Below are positions 52,601 through 64,000 of a stretch of DNA of 64,000 bases, in pieces (the stretch's first letter is position 1; each line of letters starts with the position of its first letter). The stretch lies in the NCBI GenBank assembly GCA_948099385.1, contig CANUEZ040000167.1, forward strand, positions 3,943,001-4,007,000, read 5' to 3'. The position numbers and the translations under genes are program-made. Source of the DNA: Fasciola hepatica (taxonomy: Eukaryota > Platyhelminthes > Trematoda > Plagiorchiida > Fasciolidae). Under the pieces are notes generated by a model. The model was not told the DNA's origin. It saw only the letters and a program-made list of their open reading frames with translations, and did not search any database.

Positions 52601-52686
52601 CCTTTAGTTCTAACAAAAACCTGTCCGCAAGACAGCGGGGTGACCGAGTGGAAGCCCATTTGCTTGGACCAGTTCATCATCATCAT

Positions 52687-52810
52687 CATCATAAAGTGCT
52701 ATACAGCAGGGCAAGCCCCACGGACCACTGCCTTTCTCACCTTGTTGCATGAAAAACACAAAGAATAAATGTACAAGGTGTACTGGGAGTAGACCTAAAC
52801 GGATGCGAAA
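52687..52810 (-). repeat. RTE-like (LINE G type) 3' tail
   Basis: The minus-strand sequence ACCTTGTACATTTATTC, then GGTGAGAAAGGCAGTGGTCC, then a GATGATGATGATG end matches the LINE G 3' UTR and tail (38600-38704). It lies just upstream, in minus orientation, of the leader fragment at 52205-52600. Confidence 0.75.
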
Positions 52811-53582
52811 AGGAAACAACTCCCTAATAGCCAACACACGGAATGCAGCCTGACTGCACAAACTAAAATTGGCCAATCATTCTCATTCGACAGAAATGAC
52901 AACATGATCGCCACTGTTCACCGTTTGTTGGCGTATCCTTCAGTATATCCAGCCAACTGGTTGATAGATCTTTTGGATCTCAACGACAAATACGCGAGGC
53001 ACCTATTTTCTCAAATTCGCTGTAAATTTTCTCACCACTCCCCTTCCTACTTTCACTTTTATGCGGCTGTTTCCTAATCAATGATGAGCCGGCTTCATGG
53101 ATGTCGCGGTAGTGCCTAACCAGGAACGGCGATCAGAGGCAAGATCAATGGTGTAGTGTAGCGACAGAACCCATGAACAGTCTTGGGAAGTGTACAAAGT
53201 AGCGTCACTCGGCTTTTTGTTCGGGGTTGCAACTCTAGCCCGTGCACAAGCGAGTGTTATCTGCCACACAACAGCAACACCGTGTGTTCGGAGCCAGTGT
53301 CCGACCGAGCGGTTCGTACGCCTTTCAGCTGGTGGTCTACCAGTCCGGGACACCGAACGTATTCACTGTGCATGATTGCCGGTGGTCCTCTAGAAACTCG
53401 TTCGCCATTCGGTAAAAGTGACCATGTCCCAGGAGTCCGTGCGACCCTGTTGGTTGGACAGCTTTCTGTTTTGGCCGTGGGACCAAACAGTAGATCTCGT
53501 CCGGTCATCCAGGAGCAGCTTCCTTTACATGCTGAGCACCGTCTCACCAGAGTTCTTCATTCTCCATTTCAGGTCATTCAAC
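52811..53582. other. No recognisable feature
   Basis: Open frames on both strands (for example 53183-53620) show no known motif and overlap each other. No repeat match was found in this window. Confidence 0.3.
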
Positions 53583-54280
53583 AGCGTACGCTAAGAAAGT
53601 CTATCGGTGGACATGCGTAACACATGTCCCAACCACCTTAATCTGTCTAGATTCAGCACTTGATCCAAGGACTGACCTCTAGTTCCCAATACCTTACGTC
53701 TAACCTCAGCATTGCTGATACGGTGTTCCCACCACATCCGAGCAATAAAACGGAGACATCGATGTTCGAACACCGACAGTCTTCTCCTATCTTCTACTCT
53801 TGACGGCCATGTTTCTGAGCCGTATAAAAGAACGGACCTATCCAACGCATTGTGCACTCGACCCTTGACAGAGGAATGGATGTTACGCCGACGCCACGAA
53901 TAGCTGAAGTTGTCAAAAGCCAAACGCGGCTTCTGTATACGCGATGACACTTCACTCGACATCTGTCCACTAGATAAAATGTAAGCGCCCAGATAAGAAA
54001 ACTTATCTGCTTCAGCTAGAGCTTTTCCTGCCAACACAAAGATTGGTGTTGAGCCAACCCAGTCCTGCAACAGCATTTTACACTTTGAAGGTGCAAAACG
54101 CATCCCAAACATTGCTACGCTGTTGTTTAGGCCACCTAAGATAGCTTGCAACTTACCTGGATCTTCGCTCAGAAGAACAATATCGTCCGCATATTTCCAA
54201 GTCACAGTTTACTGCCTGAGCAAAGACCGACGTCATTATTCTCACTCGAGGATAGGGCCATCTCAGGAATCAATTCAGTC
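53583..54280 (-). pseudogene. RTE-like LINE RT motif C and C-terminal fragment
   Basis: 204 open codons (54205-53591): KYADDIVLLSEDPGKLQA (intact motif C), FGMRFAPSKCKMLLQDW, EADKFSYLGAYILSSGQMSS, VLLYGSETWPSRVEDRRRL, FEHRCLRFIARMWWEHRISN and LRWLGHVLRMSTDRLS. Nearly identical to 62216-62900 (-). It is truncated inside the ORF at 53583 and lacks the 3' UTR. Confidence 0.88.
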
Positions 54281-54287
54281 AGTTTAC

Positions 54288-54375
54288 CGGTCAAGAAATC
54301 TCCACTGGATGGACGTAGGAGTGGAGTACCTGGGGATTCTCTCGACGGTGGGAGAAGTCATCGCACTTCATTGGG
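54288..54375 (+). repeat. Left arm of an 88-bp inverted repeat
   Basis: About 90% identical by eye to the reverse complement of 56856-56943. It contains TGGAGTACCTGGG and GGTGGGAGAAGTCATCGCAC. Together the arms enclose the endonuclease-RT part of an RTE-like LINE. Confidence 0.7.
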
Positions 54376-56855
54376 ATGCTATCGTCCGCCTAAGCTGGGC
54401 AGCCCTCAGCCAAAGGATGCTGCCCCGTCCACGTTCCGCTTGCTCCATTGGGTGCACGGGGCTAAGGACTGAATCCGGAAAGCGGATCGATGACAGAGCA
54501 GCAGCGACGACAAAACAAAACGCATACAGTTATCAGGTCTCACGTGACAGACCGGAAGAAGTTCCTCCATGGGTGCTTCGGTCACGTTCCTGTGCTGGGT
54601 TAACGCCCCACTGCCTTGTCGATCAGACTTTAGAGTCGAAGGCTTCGGTTAGGGTTCCCAAAGAAAACCCGCTTCTGCAGTGTGGGCAGCCGCGAAGTAT
54701 GCTATGCCCAGAAACCTCCAGTATCTTCCCTGCAAAGGGCCTTACCAATTTTCCCTCTGTTAATTCAAGGTCGATGCAAAACGCCACGGGTAATTGCGGC
54801 TTTGATGAAAGCAGTAGTTCAAGAATGGGTATAATCAGATGCATTTCTTAAGCCTAAGTGTTCACTTCACTTGGCTGCCTTTAACGTCTGCACACTATGT
54901 CAGATAGAGCAACAGGCTGCCCTCGTTAGAACTATGGACACTTTCAAAATAGACGCATGCTGTGTTTCCGAAGTACGCATAGAAGACCCCGCTTCTGTGA
55001 TAACTCCTCGCATCCCAGATACAACCTCAGTCTCTTACTTCACTCTCCGCGTGTCGGGTGATTCGGTGTCTAGAGCTCGTGGTCAAGCTAGCGCTGGGAT
55101 TCTTTTGAACATGAAAGCAGAGCGTGTACTGCTAGACTGGATTCCAGTCGGCAGTCGCTTGTGTGCACTTTGGTTGGACGGTTCTGTTCGTGTCTTCAAC
55201 ACACTGAAGCGCCGATGTTTACTTGTGTTTATGTATGCGTCGACTGACTGCAGATCCTCTGAGGCCAAAGACGAATTCTATCAGGATTTGTCTCAGCTGC
55301 TTAGAAGCACACGTTCAACAGACGTGGTGGTCATTGCTGGGGATTTTTAACGCCCAAGTTGGGCGTTTGGGAGATTCCGAAAGGCACGTTGGAGGCCCAT
55401 TCCCCGCCGATCGAACGGATAACGGCGATCGTCTCATTTGGCTGTGTTGTGATCGTAGGTTGTTTCTGGCAAGTACGAACTTCTGCCATAAGAAACGGCA
55501 TAGACTCACATGGCGTCCTCCTTCGTCTTCACAACGTTGGACTCATTGACCGCTGGCGTGGATCAACTGACGATTATCGTTCATTCTGGTCTACGTCTGC
55601 AGACTCAGATCACGCCTTGATACGTGCTCGCTTATGTTAACGTCTCGTTCGTGGTCGCATGAAAGTAAATGCCACGCGTCCCGCGCGGTTGCTTTTAGAT
55701 GATAACCAGCGACACAGTTTCCAGATGGAGCTGTCTACGCAGTTATCGATGCAGCCAGATCATCCGGACCCAAATGAACACTAGCAACAGGTCAAGGAAG
55801 CTTTGTATGCCTCTTCGAATGCCACCCAGGACTCTGGTTCAAGTCGGTCTCACAAAATATGGATATCTTTGACGCTCGAAGATCCGTCCCTTCGGATGCC
55901 ACAAGCAATAAAGTGCGTAAATCCCCGAGAGAGGCCAACAACCTCGGAGCCTGAGGAATGACCTTGAGCAGTGGTGGATTGCGAAATGTAAGGAAGTGTA
56001 AAAGGCTGCGTCCATTGGCATTGCTCGCAACGTTTTCCGTTTGATTAAAGGTACCGGCCCACGGAAGCCCGGTGTAGGAGTTAGTTAAGGAATCCGACGG
56101 GTCACTGATTCGCTCCCAGGGACGTCCTCTGGAGCGTTAGGCGGAGAACTTTACAAAACAATTCAGTTGGCCAACTACAACGGTAGACCTGCCAAATATA
56201 CCTGCCAGAGAAACGATGCAGGTAGATATCAGTCACCCGTCAGACATGGAGATTATGTGGGAGATAGGTTACTTGAAAAGGTGCAAAGCCACTGGTCCGG
56301 ATGGATTGTCTCCATCTTTTTTCAAGGATGGAGGCAAAGCTTTGGTTTCGGAGTTAACAAAAACTCCTCCGCATTATTTGGAATAGTGAGCATATTCTCA
56401 TGGGATGGTGTGAATCGCTGTTTGTGTCGATTTACAAGAAAGATGACAGGTTCTCTTGTGAAAACCACCGACGAATTAGCTTGGTATCACATCCACACTG
56501 CTCACCGGGCTTATTCTCCGCCAATGTGTACGCGTGGGAATCAAGCCGGTTTCAGACCCAGTCGTGGTTGTATCGACCACATCTTTACTCTTCGGCAAAC
56601 CTTAGAGCATAAACACATCTTCCGTAGGCCTACAATCTCTGTCCTTCTTGATCTGGAAGCGGCGTTCAGCTCAGTCGACTGCACAGCTCTCTGTCACTGT
56701 CTCTTACTGAGCGGTGTGCCAGAGAAGTTTATTTTTATTTTTCAATGTATGTATGCGAACAGCCGAAGCCGAGTTCGTGCTTACGGCGATTTTGCACTCG
56801 AGTTCACCACGGAAAGTGGTGTTCGTGAGAGTTGCTCTATTTCGACTTTCTGCTG
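54376..56855 (+). pseudogene. RTE-like LINE endonuclease and RT N-terminal part
   Basis: 54376-54850 is an unidentified leader with a long open frame but no domain. The endonuclease starts LAAFNVCTLCQIEQQAALV, then CCVSEVRIEDPASV, VLLDWIPVGSRLCALWLDG and VVVIAGDF, then a stop at 55348 and heavy damage to 56160. RT pieces follow from 56160 (close to 63570-62950 minus): DGLSPSFFKDGG-like in another frame, IYKKDDRFSCENHRRISLVS, NQAGFRPSRGCIDHIFTLRQ, ISVLLDLEAAFSSVDCTAL (motif A) and TTESGVRESCS (motif B start). It breaks off there. Confidence 0.8.
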
Positions 56856-56943
56856 CCCAATGAAGTGCGATGACTTCTCCCACCGTCGAGAGAAATCCCA
56901 GGTACTCCACTCCTCCGTCCATCTAGTGGAGGTATTTTGACCG
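56856..56943 (-). repeat. Right arm of the 88-bp inverted repeat
   Basis: Reverse complement of 54288-54375. It begins immediately after RT motif B of the truncated LINE, so it is not part of the normal RT sequence seen at 62.9 kb. Confidence 0.7.
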
Positions 56944-57289
56944 TTCAACTGCTTCTCTCGGTGTTTATTCGCCGGAGTGTTCTCTCCAGGGGCATAGTGT
57001 TTAGAAGCAGATGTTGCCCATCAACTGATTCAGAGAGTGGACTTCCTCTGGCCTTTATCGATGGACGTATCAGGCGTGATTGCATCTCCGGCTCAAGGAA
57101 GCCGTCCTGCATAGATCTTTGGGTCATGGAGACACGCAAGCCATCACATCACGTCAGGTTGCAATTTCGTTGTGATGGAACAAGGGTTCTTTGGCCTCGA
57201 CTACACTCCACACTGGTTTGGCCCGCCTGTCGTGCTGTTTTCGGGGATGTGGGTGCTGATGCATGCTACAACTTCGTGGAGCCACAGGC

Positions 57290-57565
57290 GAGGGTTGGGT
57301 AGCCGGTGGAGACCAAGGAGATGGAAGATGCCTGAAGAGGCACGACGGACTACCAACTCAGAGGTGCTGCTCCTCTCAGTCACCCCGTACACTCCTGCCA
57401 CCCTCTGCCACGTCGTTTGTTGACCTCCACGTGGTTTTCCCCATTCACGAGGAGGAACGGAAGACAAGGCACTGTAAGATTGATGTTTGTTTACCATGCG
57501 TAACTCGTTCCCCAACCAACGAAGTCTACCAAGCTGAATACGCTGTGATGAAATATTTTCTTAGC
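57290..57565 (-). pseudogene. RTE-like (LINE G type) C-terminal fragment
   Basis: Minus-strand GTAGACTTCGTTGGTTGGGG matches 38209 (+) of LINE G exactly over 20 bases. SSVPPREWGKPRGGQQTTWQ parallels the LINE G reading EWKKPRRGQQMTWQ. Frame damage is present, and the fragment fades near 57290. Confidence 0.75.
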
Positions 57566-57579
57566 TAGTACCCAGCACC

Positions 57580-58802
57580 CGATATCTGACCAATTATTCT
57601 TCCACTGATTTCACCGACTGAATCGCCAGTTCAAATCCGAACCTAACCTGGAGAACCACGAGACTGCTTTGTTGGTCTTCTACGCGTTGACTTTCCAGCT
57701 ATGGTCGAGTCTTCGGTTTAAGGTATGCTGTCTTGTATATCTCGTTGGGTGATTGAGGCGCGCAAGCCGTCAGGCCAGATCAAGGTACAGTCACACTGCT
57801 GACTGAGATCGACAGAGCCGAACAATATTTCATCCGATATCCACCTCTTGAGTAACAACGCGCCTCTGTTTGGTTTATTTCTTCCATCGCTTAGTTTCTG
57901 CCTAATAGTTAACCAGACCAGTTCGGAAGCAGAACTTCACAATTCATAATTATTAAACACATACGAAAACTAGTCGCACTTATTAGATTACAAAGCAAGC
58001 ATTGCCTGGATCCTCACTTGGGAACACAATTGTCCCGCATACTATAAGGTGGAAAATTGTGAGCCCCGGAATAAACTTTACTCCACTATTTTTTTCGGCT
58101 TCTACGATCAAACCGTTAGGAAGCAAGACAGAAACGGCAACTCTGGCATTCACCGCTTGTTGTGGTGATCTTAGATGAAGGAATACAATAAGTCCGTACT
58201 TAGTTTCAGTTACCCACCAACAGAAGTTTCATTCAGAGAATTGATTTTCTGCGTGAAAAATAGCAGTTTATGCAATAACAAGAAAAAAGTCGCATAAATC
58301 AGGGCGCGGATGTTGCTTTTGTCTCCACTGCCATATTCCAAAGACCGCTGTTTGTTTTTTTTGAAAACGAGTACATATCGAGCAACCATCAGCTGTGTCG
58401 AACTGGACGGTACACGGATGTGCGCATCATATGTTATGGTCTGAAAAATTGTTTTTACCTTTCTCGCTAATGGTGATCAAGATACAACTCGGTGATGCAC
58501 GTCTCACTGTTTTGTTGAATGTTCGACGATATCGGTCGGATCTTAACGGGTAATAATGATTGGAGACTGTTGCACGTTTTCCGGTTGAATTTTTTTTCAA
58601 ATGAGTATTGTTTGAAAAACGAGGCAGGGCGTTCAGTTGGTTGTAGGATTCGAGCAAAAAGCTCGTTGCTGTGAATTCGCTTTGGCAGAACACTGAGCAC
58701 TCGTATAATGTGCTTACTTACTTTGTTGTGAGCCGTATCTATGATCGTCCTATGTTCTGTGATTTCAGGTGGAATAGCTTTGATAGATTGAAGCTTTATT
58801 CA
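57580..58802. other. Intergenic sequence upstream of KRR1
   Basis: No recognisable coding motif or transposon domain. The frame of KRR1 exon 1 remains open back to 58671, but that part has no conserved sequence. A promoter should lie here; I cannot point to one. Confidence 0.4.
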
Positions 58803-61976
<3,174 letters not shown>

Positions 61977-62885
61977 TCATAAAGAAAGAGTCCGAGTGCA
62001 ACTACGCCACTGGCCGCGAAACCTAGCCATATCACTTGATGTTTTCAACCATTTGGTAGGTGGGTCAAATGGACCCAAATTTGGAAGTCTCACACGTCCT
62101 ACTTGACCAAGTCCACTGGTCCAGGTTTTCATACCTTTTTGCCATGTAATAGGCTGACCACCTCGACTTACCTTCCAAACATTACTTGCCTCAGAGAACA
62201 GCGTACGTCGAAGAAGTCTATCGGCGGGCATGCGTAACACATGTCCCAACCACCTTAATCTGTCTAGATTCAGCACTTGATCCAAGGACTGACCTCTAGT
62301 TCCCAATACCTTACGTCTAACCTCAGCATTGCTGATACGGTGTTCCCACCACATCCGAGCAATAAAACGGAGACATCGATGCTCGAACACCGACAGTCTT
62401 CTCCTATCTTCTACTCTTGACTGCCATGTTTCTGAGCCGTATAAAAGAACGGACCTATCCAACGCATTGTACACTCGACCCTTGACAGAGGAATGGATGT
62501 CACGCCGACGCCACGAATAGCTGAAGTTGTCAAAAGCCAAACGCGGCTTCTGTATACGCGATGACACTTCACTCGACATCTGTCCACTAGATAAAATGTA
62601 AGCGCCCAGATAAGAAAACTTATCTGCTTCAGCTAGAGCTTTTCCTGCCAACACAAAGATTGGTGTTGAGCCAACCCAGTCCTGCAACAGCATTTTACAC
62701 TTTGAAGGTGCAAAACGCATCCCAAACATTGCTACGCTGTTGTTTAGGCCACCTAAGATAGCTTGCAACTTACCTGGATCTTCGCTCAGAAGAACAATAT
62801 CGTCCGCATATTTCCAAGTCAGACAGTTTACTGCCTGAGCAAAGACCGACGTCATTATTCTCACTCGAGGATAGGGCCATCTCAA
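61977..62885 (-). pseudogene. RTE-like RT motif C and C-terminal region
   Basis: 302 open codons: CLTWKYADDIVLLSEDPGK (motif C intact), MRFAPSKCKMLLQDW, YSWRRRDIHSSVKGRVYNAL, VLLYGSETWQSRVEDRRRL, SNAEVRRKVLGTRGQSLDQV, RRTLFSEASNVWKVSRGGQP and PPTKWLKTSSDMARFRGQW. The stop is at 61977. This is the complete C-terminus that the 53.6 kb fragment lacks. Confidence 0.88.
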
Positions 62886-63690
62886 GAATCAATTCAATGA
62901 CGAAATTGAAGAGGAAGGGTGAGAGAGAGAAACCCTGACGAACACTACTTTCCGTGGTGAACTCGAGTGCAAAATCGCCGTAAGCACAAACTCGGCTTCG
63001 GCTGTTCGCATACATACATTGAAAAATAAAAATAAACTTCTCTGGCACACCGCTCAGTGAGAGACAGTGACAGAGAGCTGTGCAGTCGACTGAGCTGAAC
63101 GCCGCTTTTAGATCAAGAAAGACAGAGATTGTAGGCCTACGGAAGATGTGTTTATGCTCTAAGGTTTGCCGAAGAGTAAAGATGTGGTCGATACAACCAC
63201 GACTGGGTCTGAAACCGGCTTGATTCCCACGCGTACACATTGGCGGAGAATAAGCCCGGTGAGCAGTGTGGATGTGATACCAAGCTAATTCGTCGGTGGT
63301 TTTCACAAGAGAACCTGTCATCTTTCTTGTAAATCGACACAAACAGCGATTCACACCATCCCATGAGAATATGCTCACTATTCCAAATAATGCGGAGGAG
63401 TTTTTGTTAACTCCGAAACCAAAGCTTTGCCTCCATCCTTGAAAAAAGATGGAGACAATCCATCCGGACCAGTGGCTTTGCACCTTTTCAAGTAACCTAT
63501 CTCCCGCATAATCTCCATGTCTGACGGGTGACTGATATCTACCTGCATCGTTTCTCTGGCAGGTTTTTTCGGAAGGTCCACTATCGAAGTTGGCCAATTC
63601 GATCGTTTCTTGAATTGCTCCGCCCTTCCTATTCGACAACCGGTGTGCAGCATGTTGTGGTCACATTCTTCAGGTAGTAGAACGCACATC
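62770..63690 (-). pseudogene. RTE-like linker and RT motifs A-B
   Basis: The first frame (63689-63378) has RETMQVDISHPSDMEIMREI and CKATGPDGLSPSFFKDGGKA. Shifted frames then give WCESLFVSIYKKDDRFSCEN, NQAGFRPSRGCIDHIFTLRQ, ISVFLDLKAAFSSVDCTAL (motif A) and TTESSVRQGFSLSPFLFNFV (motif B). At least three frameshifts separate it from motif C. The 5' end is at about 63690. Confidence 0.85.
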
Positions 63691-63814
63691 GTGTCGTAAC
63701 TTTTACATCAGTTTAGAAATTTAGACTTTGCTGAAGAATATCTTGATTAACATCAGAGGACAGTTGTAGATGAACACACATACGGTGGTTTCGTTCTGAA
63801 GCCAATAGAGTCAC

Positions 63815-63985
63815 GTGATCGGGGAATGTCTCAGGCTCCGAGTTGGCTACTTGTCCCAAACACCTCTCAAAATGCTCCTAAATAACCGTGCGTCTGTCAC
63901 AGCCTCTGCTAAGAAAATCAACTTACTACCTTCTCCTGGCGGTGTTCCCACCAAAACGAGAGGGCAAAAGAGAATGCCCGGTGTT
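63815..63985 (+). repeat. Dispersed repeat (partner at 52010-52195, minus)
   Basis: Shares TCAGGCTC.G, GGCTACT(C/T)GTCC and AATAACCGTGCGTCTGTCAC with the partner and a related reading frame (ITVRLSQPLLRK). It runs to the window end. Unidentified. Confidence 0.5.
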
Positions 63986-64000
63986 TTCCACCGGGTTGGC

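Larger units (their letters stand above)
61977..63690 (-). mobile_element. 5'-truncated RTE-like LINE in KRR1 intron 3
   Basis: Minus-strand element containing the linker, RT and C-terminus but no endonuclease. Its 3' end is at about 61977, followed on the minus strand by T-rich sequence. It is the closest relative of the pieces at 53.6-56.9 kb. Its opposite orientation to KRR1 is typical of tolerated intronic insertions. Confidence 0.85.

Noticed and set aside
53183..53620. 145-codon plus-strand open frame
   Set aside because: Overlaps open frames on the other strand and runs into the antisense of an RTE fragment; no recognisable domain.
54288..56943. DNA transposon with 88-bp terminal inverted repeats
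   Set aside because: The enclosed coding sequence is RTE endonuclease/RT, with no transposase, and no target duplication was seen; kept only as an unexplained structure.
57090..57790. Weak similarity between about 57095-57165 and 57725-57790
   Set aside because: Only short blocks such as CGCAAGCC match; too weak to call a repeat by eye.

Overview
This is eukaryotic nuclear DNA, most probably from a parasitic flatworm (Platyhelminthes). The reasons are indirect: the only clear host gene has a 38-base intron, the window is packed with CR1-like and RTE-like non-LTR retrotransposons, Gypsy and BEL/Pao LTR elements and a Penelope-like remnant, and several LINEs end in an (ACTGA)n tail. A diphyllobothriidean tapeworm is my best guess, but the sequence does not prove it. 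About 90% of the window is retroelement-derived; no prokaryotic features are present.

Layout. 1-2.3 kb: Penelope-like and CR1-like fossils. 2.3-7.9 kb: a decayed Gypsy element between diverged LTRs (+). 7.99-9.29 kb: CR1 3'-end fragments. 9.29-13.72 kb: a badly decayed CR1-like LINE (+). 13.72-18.40 kb: CR1 copy A (+), followed by an unidentified gene-like segment to 19.07 kb. 19.07-25.76 kb: a BEL/Pao element (-) with paired 376-bp LTRs. 25.77-30.38 kb: CR1 copy B (-). 30.38-31.55 kb: two truncated LINE 3' ends (+). 31.83-33.81 kb: a truncated LINE with an uninterrupted 589-codon reverse transcriptase (+). 33.81-41.46 kb: a CR1-like LINE F (+) split by a nested RTE-like LINE G (34.99-38.70 kb) that starts with a tRNA-like sequence. 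41.54-45.48 kb: CR1 copy C (+) plus the same gene-like 3' segment that follows copy A. 46.47-47.53 kb: RTE fragment (-). 47.91-51.90 kb: a second Gypsy element (-) with LTRs and a GCCCA target duplication. 52-57.6 kb: scrambled RTE pieces in both orientations. 58.80-60.46 kb: the first three recognisable exons of a KRR1-like ribosome-biogenesis gene (+). 61.98-63.69 kb: a truncated RTE LINE (-), probably inside the next KRR1 intron.

The most unusual content is the CR1 A/B/C set. These three copies are nearly identical over about 3.4-3.9 kb, yet share the same stop codons, frameshifts and a changed endonuclease residue. They therefore look copied at the DNA level (segmental duplication, conversion or inversion) rather than by their own transposition. 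A and B form inverted arms around the BEL element. The BEL element's two flanks do not belong to one insertion site, while copy C preserves what looks like the empty site for its left end.

Apart from KRR1 (SSU processome, nucleolus), the coding sequences serve retroelement replication: ORF1 nucleic-acid-binding proteins with PHD-like zinc fingers, endonuclease/reverse transcriptases, and Gag-protease-RT-RNase H-integrase polyproteins. All are interrupted except the 589-codon RT reading frame, ORF1 of copy B and a few short segments. All homology calls come from reading motifs by eye.
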